Shown: piece after piece, positions 1-7,252 of the stretch
How the letters are laid out: every line of letters begins with the position of its first letter
Position numbering within the stretch: the stretch's first letter is position 1
Source of the DNA: an uncultured Pedosphaera sp.
GTDB taxonomy: Bacteria > Verrucomicrobiota > Verrucomicrobiia > Limisphaerales > Pedosphaeraceae
Length of the DNA: 41,485 bases
Assembly (NCBI GenBank): GCA_903918755.1
Contig: CAIXFN010000102.1
Span: forward strand, 1-41,485
Direction: 5' to 3'
Position numbers and translations under genes: made by a program
Notes under the pieces: model-generated
What the model was told of the DNA's origin: nothing
The model's database searches: none
What the model saw: the letters and a program-made list of their open reading frames with translations, nothing else

Positions 1-137
1 AGTCGGGCTTGATCCGCAAAACCAAACGAAGCCAGGGTTTCGTCGAGCTTGGCATAAAAAGGCGAACTGGCGGGGCGCACTAGCTGGGAAGTCGCAACGA
101 AGAGTTCCTGAGGCGGCAAACAATGCGTTTCAAACAC
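1..137 (-). CDS. Transposase, N-terminal fragment running off the left edge
   Basis: The minus strand has an open frame from a GTG at 137 to the window edge, 45 codons. It reads LPPQELFVATSQLVRP and then SPFYAKLDETLASFGF. This is the pattern found at the N-terminus of IS1182/IS5-like DDE transposases: a QELFV segment followed by HPFY.KLN..L...GF. The usual His before PFY is Ser here. The DDE catalytic core would lie outside the window, so activity cannot be judged. An in-frame TAA three codons before the GTG limits the start. The family assignment rests on a recalled N-terminal pattern and is moderate. The exact IS family is uncertain. Confidence 0.55.
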   Translation of the reverse strand, partial: MFETHCLPPQELFVATSQLVRPASSPFYAKLDETLASFGFADQAR

Positions 138-191
138 ATCACCATATTAGCTTACTTATAGTATTAGGCGATACAATTATCGCGCTTTTTG

Positions 192-213
192 ACGATTATT
201 TCAACAGGCTGCT
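192..213. mobile_element. Possible terminal inverted repeat of the left-edge insertion sequence
   Basis: About 60 bases upstream of the transposase start lies the plus-strand text TTTCAACAGGCTGC. Its reverse complement, GCAGCCTGTTGAAA, resembles the terminal repeats (AGCCTGTTGAAA-type) of several DDE insertion sequences. The other end of the element is outside the window, so neither the repeat pairing nor a target-site duplication can be verified. The remaining bases up to 389 are AT-rich and show no gene. Confidence 0.3.
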
Positions 214-389
214 AAAATCCGCCGCAAAATTTCCGCTGTAGGAATACGGAACCCCGAATCCCATAAAGAGGTCCGTTCTTTATATTCCTTATTGATGTTA
301 GATTGCATTCTTCGAGACTTTGGTCACCGTGGCGTTAACGGCAAGACATTCAAACTCGAAGGTGGGACGGATGAAGCCACGCCCGCGAC

Positions 390-2096
390 CTAACGCCCTT
401 GCAGTGGATGCGGATACGGCAGCGCGACGTACCCGGGTGCGACGGTGTCTTGAAAATAATCCCGGCCTGCCACCAGCAGGCTTGCCGAGTGGTTGAATGA
501 GCTGGTGCTCCAACTTGGCAGCGCATAGGTATTGACAAAATTAAGGGTTCCCAACGCAAGGCCATTCGAACCGTAAACCGTGTTGGACCAGGAATAACAA
601 GGATACATGACCACGCCGGTGTTGGTGTATGGCGTCATCCCCACCACCCCGGGTTGAAAGGCCAGCGGGTAACCATAGGCCTTCGTTCCATCCATGATAT
701 TGTGCAGGGTGAGACCATTCGTGGAGATGGTAGTCACCCGAAAATCATGATTCCGATGCGATCCCGCGCTGTATGCCGTTCCATACCCAGGACTGTCAGC
801 AGAAATATAGTCAGAATAGGGATTGGTTCCATGCGCATTGATGTAAAGCATGATGTTGGTCAAGGTCCCAGCCAGCGTGCTGCCCACTTTGACCAGATCC
901 CGCCCCCTCGAAATGTTGGTACGCATATAACAAGGATAACCCAGTCCAAATTGAATCGATCCGCCGTCACTTAGCTGATTTGTTCGCACATACCACGGCG
1001 CACCGGAATGAGCATAAACGGACACGCGAACATTGCGGCCGTCTATGTTCGCAAATTTATAAACAGGGTCATAACCGCCAAACCACAAGAATCCGGGGCA
1101 CCAAGGGTTCGGCCAGAATGCTTGCGAGCTGCTGCCCCGGTATAATGTGAGCTGGACCGACTTGTAAGCCGCCCTGGCCAGATCGCTTGTATCGGTGTAA
1201 TATATTGAGTTCGACCAGACCAGCAAGCTGCCGCTGCGAATCGCGTCGATTTCAAGCCCGGAACTAAAAGTCTGGTTCGTAAATATGTTCAAATAGGTTT
1301 CCCGGGTGCGGCAACCAATCATATCGCTGTCATAACCATGCGTCCCCGTGTTGGCATCCCCGTCAATGATATTATGGCGCACGACCGCCTGCACTCCCCG
1401 GTAACCATCCCAAAAGCCATTGCCGCCTTTCGTGTTAAGATTTGTGTAATAGCGGTTCCGGAAGTAGCAATCTTCCACATACACCGCGTTGGTGGTTCCG
1501 TAGGGGATCGGATTGGTGAAGGAGAGAAAGCCGTTTCCGCCAAAGTTGATCGATTGCCACCCGGGATGTCCCAGGGCCGTGTCAAAAAAGCAATGGTCAA
1601 TCAGTCCGAACGAGTCGCCAAATCCCATGGTGATACCCCGCGAACAGATATTTGTCATTTGAATATTGTAGACATGAACCGGGCCGGGGAAGGGCCTGGG
1701 AGCGATATTGAAATAACCTAAATCTCCAAACGAAATGAAACCAATCGAATTGTCGGGACTGCTGATGAGATTCAAATCCGATATGGTGAAAACGTTCGTC
1801 GAATCGGAGTCGACCTCGAGCACAGAGGTTAATCCGGGCCCGGAAATTAGAGTTGTCAGGTCGGCGCCGGAACCACGGATGGTGAAGCTGACGTGGCGGT
1901 CGATGGTGATATTATTGGAAATGACGCAGGTCCCCGGTTGGATCCAGACAAGATCGCCTTCCTCCGCCTGCATACAAGCATTTGATATGCTCAAAAAATC
2001 GCAGGGTACGTTGAAGGTTGCACCTACTCCCGGTCGGGTGAGCAAAATGGACAAAGCAAGCCAGCCGACGATTTTTGGGAAACAACACATTTTCAT
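390..2096 (-). CDS. Secreted right-handed beta-helix (pectate-lyase-like fold) protein
   Basis: This 568-residue protein starts with a typical signal peptide: basic MKMCCFPK, a hydrophobic core GWLALSILL, and cleavage near GVGA. The mature part opens with FNVPCDF and AEEGDLVWIQPGTC. It continues with short, repetitive strands such as SNNITIDRHVSFTIRGSG, FTISDLNLISS and VYVEDCYFRNR, the style of right-handed parallel beta-helix proteins that bind or cleave polysaccharides. I see no conserved lyase catalytic set, so substrate and activity are unknown. The gene is visibly less GC-rich than its neighbours and lies beside a transposase fragment, so recent acquisition is possible. It stands alone, with AT-rich DNA upstream. 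Confidence 0.7.
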   Translation of the reverse strand: MKMCCFPKIVGWLALSILLTRPGVGATFNVPCDFLSISNACMQAEEGDLVWIQPGTCVISNNITIDRHVSFTIRGSGADLTTLISGPGLTSVLEVDSDSTNVFTISDLNLISSPDNSIGFISFGDLGYFNIAPRPFPGPVHVYNIQMTNICSRGITMGFGDSFGLIDHCFFDTALGHPGWQSINFGGNGFLSFTNPIPYGTTNAVYVEDCYFRNRYYTNLNTKGGNGFWDGYRGVQAVVRHNIIDGDANTGTHGYDSDMIGCRTRETYLNIFTNQTFSSGLEIDAIRSGSLLVWSNSIYYTDTSDLARAAYKSVQLTLYRGSSSQAFWPNPWCPGFLWFGGYDPVYKFANIDGRNVRVSVYAHSGAPWYVRTNQLSDGGSIQFGLGYPCYMRTNISRGRDLVKVGSTLAGTLTNIMLYINAHGTNPYSDYISADSPGYGTAYSAGSHRNHDFRVTTISTNGLTLHNIMDGTKAYGYPLAFQPGVVGMTPYTNTGVVMYPCYSWSNTVYGSNGLALGTLNFVNTYALPSWSTSSFNHSASLLVAGRDYFQDTVAPGYVALPYPHPLQGR

Positions 2097-2611
2097 ATTA
2101 ATTTGGTCCTGAGCAATTTTGAAACCAAAGCAGCAAAACCATTGGACCTCGGCTAAATGTTGACGGTCTATGATTTAACTAAGTGATTGAATTTGAGCAG
2201 TTTGCGTATCTGATCTAAAATTGCAAATAAATTTATTGGGTTGCGTCAAAGGCGCGTAAGCACGAATGGTGCCAAAAGCATTTTTACCGGCAAGTGAGGG
2301 ATGTGGCTATAAAAAATATGTGGCGCCAGAAGTGGGTGTACCGTGGCCAGAATCGATGAAAAGATGATCGACCCCGACGTGGGTGGAGTTGCAGGCGATC
2401 TGGGGGCGGGGTCAAGCGGCGAGCCTGCCCTTTATGCTGCCGGGCGTGGACAGTGAGAATGGTATCACCATCGGCTTTGAGATTGCAGCCGCATTGGCCC
2501 TGCCCCAAAATTCGCTCCATGTCCTGGCTCATCATAAACTTGCGTTCGCTGGCCGCAAAACTGACCGCGGCAAGCCCGCCCCAACCCATCCCGCTACTGA
2601 AGGGCGGAACA
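2097..2611. other. Intergenic region between the divergent beta-helix and sialidase genes
   Basis: The left part (about 2110-2270) is AT-rich and probably holds the promoter of the beta-helix gene. From about 2300 to 2600 the base composition becomes gene-like, and both strands carry fairly long frames broken by stops. One minus-strand frame reads NSTHVGVDHLFIDSGHGTPT before a stop. I cannot tell which strand, if either, once coded. It may be a decayed gene end or part of a longer sialidase leader. No confident promoter or terminator was found. Confidence 0.4.
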
Positions 2612-3772
2612 TTGCCGACTCCATTGCTCCGTTTGCTGTGTTTAGTTTGCCTGCTTTCCTCCGCGGTCGCGGCCGAACCACTCCCGCCAATGGTGGATGT
2701 TTTCGTTGGCGGACAGGACGGATTTCCGACTTTCCGCATCCCCTCGGTGGTGTGCACGTCCCACGGCAATTTGCTCGCCTTTGCCGAAGCACGGGATTCC
2801 AAACGCGATCACGCCCAAAACAAGCTCGTCCAAAAGACCAGCCCGGACGGAGGACTGACCTGGGGAACGCTCAAGGTGATTGCCGCCGACGGGACCAACG
2901 CCCTGAACAATCCCACCGCGGTCGTTCTGCGCCAAAGTGGACGCATCCTGCTGGTGTTCCAACGTTATGCCGCCGCATTTGATGAAAGCACGGTCATCCC
3001 GGGTTATGAAGGGGAGGGAGTTTGCCGATCCTTCGTGATTCATTCGGATGATGAAGGACTGTCCTGGTCGTCCCCTTTGGAGGTCACGCGCTCCGTGAAA
3101 CATCCCACTGGAGCGACCAGCAGCGCCTGTGGCCCGGGGTTGGGATTGGAACTCGCCCGGGGCAAGCACGCCGGGCGCATCTTGATTCCCTTTAATCAGG
3201 GACCGCGCGGCCACTGGCAGGTTTATGCGGCCTACAGCGACGACGGTGGCGCCACCTGGGCCTGCGGCGAAACGGCCCCGGAACCCGCCTATACCGGGGC
3301 CAATGAAGTGCAAATGGTCGAATTGGCGGATGGCCGGGTCTTGTTGAACGCCCGCAATCAGGCCGGTTCGCATCAGCGCCGGGTGGCGGTGAGCAGCGAC
3401 GGCGGGCGCACCTGGTCCACCCTGGCCGATGATCCGACACTGGTGGAACCGCGCTGCCAGGCCAGCCTGATCCGCCATGCCGTTTCCGCCGATCCCGCAA
3501 TGGACCTGCTGCTTTTCTCCAACCCGGCTTCCGCCTCCCGGCGAACCAACGGCACTGTCCGGCTGAGTCGGGATGAAGGCCGCACTTGGAGCGCTTCCCG
3601 GGTGATCTACCCCGGCAGCTTCGCTTACAGCTGCCTCGTCTCCCTGAACGCAAAAACCATCGGCTGCCTTTTTGAACGCGATGATTATGCCCGGATTTCA
3701 TTTCTCCGCTTCCCGTTGGACTCCCTCCCGGCCGAGGCGGCGGTCATGCCCAAAATTGAGCTTTCCAAATGA
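2612..3772 (+). CDS. Secreted exo-alpha-sialidase (neuraminidase, GH33-like)
   Basis: This is a predicted extracytoplasmic sialidase that releases terminal sialic acids from glycoconjugates. The evidence is the FRIPS motif (first arginine of the triad) soon after the signal peptide, and Asp-box repeats: SPDGGLTW, SDDEGLSW, SDDGGATW, SSDGGRTW and SRDEGRTW. A candidate nucleophile Tyr lies in FAYSCLV and further Arg candidates in LLNARNQ and GTVRLSRD. I place the start at TTG 2612, which follows an AAGGGCGG ribosome-binding site and gives a compact signal peptide (MPTPLLRLLCLVCLLSS, then AVAA). The same frame is open upstream with ATGs at 2453 and 2519, which would give an unusually long leader. 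Length is normal for a single-domain sialidase. It is not in an obvious operon. Asp-box beta-propellers also occur in non-sialidases, but FRIPS plus five boxes favours sialidase. Confidence 0.85.
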   Translation: MPTPLLRLLCLVCLLSSAVAAEPLPPMVDVFVGGQDGFPTFRIPSVVCTSHGNLLAFAEARDSKRDHAQNKLVQKTSPDGGLTWGTLKVIAADGTNALNNPTAVVLRQSGRILLVFQRYAAAFDESTVIPGYEGEGVCRSFVIHSDDEGLSWSSPLEVTRSVKHPTGATSSACGPGLGLELARGKHAGRILIPFNQGPRGHWQVYAAYSDDGGATWACGETAPEPAYTGANEVQMVELADGRVLLNARNQAGSHQRRVAVSSDGGRTWSTLADDPTLVEPRCQASLIRHAVSADPAMDLLLFSNPASASRRTNGTVRLSRDEGRTWSASRVIYPGSFAYSCLVSLNAKTIGCLFERDDYARISFLRFPLDSLPAEAAVMPKIELSK

Positions 3773-3926
3773 TGAAAAGCGATTCCTGACACCGCCCCGC
3801 CGCTACGTGTTCCGCCACTTGTCTGGGGCGGTTCCCCAAACCCTTGCAGTGCAGTCCCGCAGCCTTTGCCGCTAACTTCTTTCCGGTTAGCTCGCTCTCT
3901 GCTACAATTACCTCAATAGCGAAATC

Positions 3927-4127
3927 GTGTTTGCGATCACCGAAGATGACACCGACGGTGGCTTCATTGCCCGCGCCCTCGGGCATTCCATCATCACCGA
4001 GGCTGACACTTGGGAGGAACTGCGGGCCAACGTCCGCGAGGCGGTGCTTTGCCACTTTGAGGAAGGCAAAGCCCCCGCTGTCATCCGCCTCCACCGGGTG
4101 CTGGACGAGCTATTGGCCACAACTTGA
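3927..4127 (+). CDS. hicB: HicB-like antitoxin
   Basis: This is a 66-residue protein of the small HicB-like family, often misnamed 2-oxoisovalerate dehydrogenase. The diagnostic stretch is GGFIARALGHSIITEADT followed by WEELRANVREAVLCHFEEG. The partial RNase-H-like fold binds and neutralises a HicA toxin and usually autoregulates the pair. The start is a GTG at 3927, but the frame is open back to 3891 and family members often have a few more residues (EIVFAITEDD). No ATG and no clear Shine-Dalgarno are present, so the true start may be slightly upstream. The stop overlaps the hicA start by 4 bases (TTGA), showing translational coupling. Confidence 0.8.
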   Translation: MFAITEDDTDGGFIARALGHSIITEADTWEELRANVREAVLCHFEEGKAPAVIRLHRVLDELLATT

Positions 4128-4371
4128 AGCTCCCGCGCGACCTCTCCGCCGCCGAATTAGAAAGGGCGCTATTCCGCGCGTTCAATTACCGATTGGTTCG
4201 GCAACTGGGCTCACACCGCCGTCTCACGATGCTGACCGCGGAAGAACATCACCTCACCATCCCCAACCACAACCCGCTTCGCCCCGGCACACTTCGCGCC
4301 ATCCTCGGTGAAGTCATGCCCACCATCACCTCACCTTCGAGCAAACGCTCCAACGGCTCGAACTTGCTTGA
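4124..4371 (+). pseudogene. hicA: HicA-like mRNA interferase toxin, apparently frameshifted
   Basis: The frame from TTG 4124 begins KLPRDLSAAELERALF and contains VRQLGSHRRLT and EEHHLTIPNH, with a GTLRAILGEV segment. These are the hallmarks of HicA double-stranded-RNA-binding-fold toxins, including the catalytic His in GSHRRL. After GEV the expected C-terminus is found only in another frame: starting at 4321 it reads HHHLTFEQTLQRLELA and stops at TGA 4369-4371. One base therefore appears to be missing around 4312-4322. In the original frame translation runs to 4468 with an unrelated tail. The toxin may be inactive, or this may be a sequencing error. Loss of a toxin next to an intact antitoxin is biologically plausible. 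Confidence 0.75.
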
Positions 4372-4533
4372 TGGCCCCGTCACCTTGCCTGTGGACATCA
4401 GAATGCGGTTCTCACGTCCCAATCTTCCTGGTCAGGCATCTCGCCAGACTTCACTCCCCGCCGGGTAAAACCGGGAACCTCTTCGCCCGTCCCCAACATT
4501 GACAACCCTCGGACGCTGCCCCAATCTTTTGCC

Positions 4534-5463
4534 ATGGCAAAGCCAGCATTGGGACGCGGTCTTGGCGCGTTGTTAAGCGGTTCTCCCGCAATGGGGAGAA
4601 CGGCGCCGACGGTTTCTGCCCCCCCACCGCCGGTGGTTCCGGCGGCCCCGGTGGATGACCGGGAACGGATTCAAAAGATCCCGCTGGAGCGCATTCGTCC
4701 CTGTGCCTTTCAACCGCGCAAAACCTTCCCGGAAGCGGCCCTCCGGGAATTGGCGGATTCCATCCGGGAGCAGGGTATTGTCCAACCCCTGATCGTCCGC
4801 CCCCAGGGCGATTCCTTTGAATTGATCGCCGGGGAACGCCGCTGGCGCGCCTCCCAAATGCTCGGCCTGACCGAGGTGCCGGTGATCGTCCGGCAGGCGG
4901 ATGACCGCGCGGTGCTGGAACTGGCCCTGATTGAAAACCTCCAGCGCGAGAATCTCAATCCCATCGAGGAAGCACGCGGGTATTCGCAATTGGTGGAGCA
5001 ATTTCAACTGACCCAGGAGGAAGTGGCGATCAAGGTGGGGAAGAGTCGGGCCGTGGTGGCCAACGCCTTGCGCCTGCTGCGCCTGGCCCCGGCATTGCAG
5101 GAAGCCCTGCGCGACAGCCTGCTTTCCGTGGGGCACGCCAAGGTTATCCTCGCCCTGCCGGATGAGGCCCGGCAAAAGACGGCGGCGGACCGGGTCCTGA
5201 AGGAAGGCTTGAATGTGCGGCAAACGGAGGCGCTGGTTTCGCACTTGCAGTTGGCTGCCGTCCCAGCCACCGCCACCCAGGCAAATGGCCCGGCACCCGC
5301 CCGCGATGCCAACCTGATGGACGTGGAAAATCGTCTGCGAGAACGTTTCGGCGCCCGGGTTCGCCTGAAATATTCCAAGGGTAAAGGCTCGGTCGAAATC
5401 GCCTTTTTTAGCGATGACGACCTGGAGCGCATCCTGCAAATCGTCGGGGTGAAAGTCGAATGA
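4534..5463 (+). CDS. parB: ParB/Spo0J-family chromosome partitioning protein
   Basis: This 309-residue protein binds parS sites and spreads as a CTP-dependent clamp to segregate chromosomal origins. The N-terminus MAKPALGRGLGALL is the typical ParA-contacting tail. It is followed by a Pro/Ala linker and the CTP-binding domain, with IPLERIRPCAFQPRKTF, GERRWRAS (GERR at residues 100-103) and ENLQRENLNPIEEA. The helix-turn-helix (QEEVAIKVGKSRAVVANALRL) and a C-terminal dimerisation segment complete the protein. ParA is normally encoded immediately upstream, but here the upstream neighbour is hicBA and no parA is visible. The PfkB-family gene starts 49 bases downstream, followed by def. No parS-like 16-mer was noticed nearby. 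Confidence 0.95.
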   Translation: MAKPALGRGLGALLSGSPAMGRTAPTVSAPPPPVVPAAPVDDRERIQKIPLERIRPCAFQPRKTFPEAALRELADSIREQGIVQPLIVRPQGDSFELIAGERRWRASQMLGLTEVPVIVRQADDRAVLELALIENLQRENLNPIEEARGYSQLVEQFQLTQEEVAIKVGKSRAVVANALRLLRLAPALQEALRDSLLSVGHAKVILALPDEARQKTAADRVLKEGLNVRQTEALVSHLQLAAVPATATQANGPAPARDANLMDVENRLRERFGARVRLKYSKGKGSVEIAFFSDDDLERILQIVGVKVE

Positions 5464-5512
5464 CCCGCTTCTTCCGCGTGCGCCCCTCCCCCCGCACCTG
5501 GCAAAATTTCTG

Positions 5513-6631
5513 ATGAATACTCCTGAATTACGTGAACAATGCGCCCGGCGACTGCTCAGCGCCGGCGAAGCCACTTCCGGGTTGAGCGCGTTCGTGGGTC
5601 TGGACGGCTTTGTGGATGAGATCATCCATGTCGTCGATAAGCGGTCCAGCGCGGAATCGTTCCAGCGACTGCCCACCATCGCCGCCCTGGCGACCCGCCT
5701 GGCGGCGGCGGCCGGCCAGAGCACCAACGTCGAACTCGTCAACCACGTCACCAAACTGGGCGGCAATGGGCCCATCATGGCTAACGCGCTTGCCGCGTTT
5801 GGCTTGCGGGTGACCTATGTGGGTACGCTCGGCTACCCGACCCTGCACCCGGTTTTTGCGGACTTCGCCCGGGTGGCGGAGGTCCATTCGATCGCGGATG
5901 CGGGCCATACCGACGCCCTGGAATTCGACGACGGCAAGATCATGCTGGGCAAGCATTACCCGCTGAAGGAGATGAACTGGGCGAACATCCAAAGCCGGTT
6001 CGGCCGCGAGAAGTTTGCCGCCCATCTCCAGTCGGCTGATCTGGTCGGTTTCGTGAACTGGACGATGTTGCCCTACATGAGCGACCTATGGGATTCCCTG
6101 CTGCGGGAACTCTGCCCCGCCCTGACCGGCCCCCGGCGCAAAATGTTTTTCGATCTGGCCGATCCGGAAAAACGCAATCCGGAGGACATCCGGCGGGCGT
6201 TGGACTTGATTTTGAAGTTCGAACAGCATTTTGATGTGTTGCTGGGTTTGAATGAAAAGGAAGCCTTCGAAATTGCCGTGGTGCTGGGCCTTCCGCTGCC
6301 CGAGCATACGCCAGCGGGTCTCACCCAATTGACTGCGGAACTGAGCCGCCAGATTCCGGTCCACCTTCTGGTGGTGCATCCCGTGGCCTATGCCCTGGCC
6401 GCGAGCCGGGGAACCGCCTGCCTGGTGGAAGGCCCCTATATCGCCCGCCCTTTGATCACCACCGGCGCGGGTGACCATTTTAACTCCGGCGTTTGCCTGG
6501 GCCGGTTGCTGGGATTTGGGGATGAATTGTGCGTCCTCACCGGCGTCGCCACCAGCGGCTTCTATGTCCGCACCGGTCAAAGTCCGACCGTCAAGGATCT
6601 CGTGGCCATGTTACAAAATTGGCCGGTCTGA
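5513..6631 (+). CDS. PfkB-family carbohydrate kinase
   Basis: This 372-residue ribokinase-fold protein is predicted to phosphorylate a sugar or nucleoside with ATP in the cytoplasm. The N-terminal part has the substrate-side pattern VGLDGFVDEI and GGNGPIMANALAAFG. The C-terminal PfkB signature 2 is TTGAGDHFNSGVCLG, with the catalytic base Asp at residue 321. The substrate cannot be named. The protein is longer than ribokinase (about 310) because of extra helical segments around residues 150-240. It sits between parB and def with short gaps, so co-transcription is likely. Confidence 0.88.
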   Translation: MNTPELREQCARRLLSAGEATSGLSAFVGLDGFVDEIIHVVDKRSSAESFQRLPTIAALATRLAAAAGQSTNVELVNHVTKLGGNGPIMANALAAFGLRVTYVGTLGYPTLHPVFADFARVAEVHSIADAGHTDALEFDDGKIMLGKHYPLKEMNWANIQSRFGREKFAAHLQSADLVGFVNWTMLPYMSDLWDSLLRELCPALTGPRRKMFFDLADPEKRNPEDIRRALDLILKFEQHFDVLLGLNEKEAFEIAVVLGLPLPEHTPAGLTQLTAELSRQIPVHLLVVHPVAYALAASRGTACLVEGPYIARPLITTGAGDHFNSGVCLGRLLGFGDELCVLTGVATSGFYVRTGQSPTVKDLVAMLQNWPV

Positions 6632-6653
6632 CCAGCCCTCACCCATTCGGAAA

Positions 6654-7235
6654 ATGATTCTTGAAGTCGTAAAGTTTGGCGATCCGGTGCTCCGCAAAAA
6701 GGGCGCCCGGATCGAAACCATCACCCCGGCGATCCAGCGATTGATCGCGGATATGTTCGAGACCATGTATGCCGCGCATGGCATCGGCCTGGCCGCCCAG
6801 CAAATCGGTGAAGCCCTGCAATTGACGGTGCTGGACATCCGGGCGGTGACCGACCGTCCCTCCACGCTGGAACTTGGGGGCCAACTGGCCGATCCGAATG
6901 GATTTATGCCCCTGGTGTTGATCAATCCCGAGTTGACGCCGTACGGGCCCATCGTGCCGGGGCCCGAGGGTTGCCTGAGCTTCCCCGAGATTTATGGCGA
7001 TGTCCGCCGCATGGAATCAGTCGCCGTTTCCGCCCTGAACCAGCATGGCCAGCGGATTGAATTCAAATGCGGCGGCCTGCTGGCGCGGGCGATTCAACAC
7101 GAGACGGACCACTTGAATGGCATCCTGTTCATCGACCGCATGGATCGCGCGGTAAAAGAGGAATTGCAGGAAGACATCGACCTGGTGCAAGCCGACACCA
7201 AGGCTCGCTTGAAATTGAAGTCCCAACGTCGCTAG
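6654..7235 (+). CDS. def: Peptide deformylase
   Basis: This 193-residue metalloenzyme removes the formyl group from the initiator methionine of nascent proteins. All three motifs are present: GIGLAAQQI (motif 1), EGCLS with metal ligand Cys107 (motif 2), and QHETDHLNG with ligands His149 and His153 and catalytic Glu150 (motif 3). ATG 6654 is chosen because MILEVVKFGDPVLR is the expected N-terminus; the frame is open farther upstream. An insert around LELGGQLADPNGFMP between motifs 1 and 2 makes it slightly longer than the E. coli enzyme. It ends 17 bases from the convergent rpoN. Confidence 0.96.
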   Translation: MILEVVKFGDPVLRKKGARIETITPAIQRLIADMFETMYAAHGIGLAAQQIGEALQLTVLDIRAVTDRPSTLELGGQLADPNGFMPLVLINPELTPYGPIVPGPEGCLSFPEIYGDVRRMESVAVSALNQHGQRIEFKCGGLLARAIQHETDHLNGILFIDRMDRAVKEELQEDIDLVQADTKARLKLKSQRR

Positions 7236-7252
7236 GCAAACCAGCCGGAGGC

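Noticed and set aside
298-513. Frame ending FEFECLAVNATVTKVSKNAI as an extended C-terminus of the beta-helix protein
   Set aside because: It would need a frameshift and has no known domain; the 568-residue frame is complete.
3791-3832. Inverted repeat ACCGCCCC...GGGGCGGT after the sialidase as a terminator
   Set aside because: The loop is about 26 bases and there is no T-run.
3844-4311. Long Arg/Pro-rich open frame over hicBA
   Set aside because: It is a different frame of the hicB and hicA DNA with no family features; the hicBA frames match known families instead.
4499-4527. TTGACA-N17-CAATCT promoter before parB
   Set aside because: The second hexamer is a poor match and lies only about 7 bases before the start codon.
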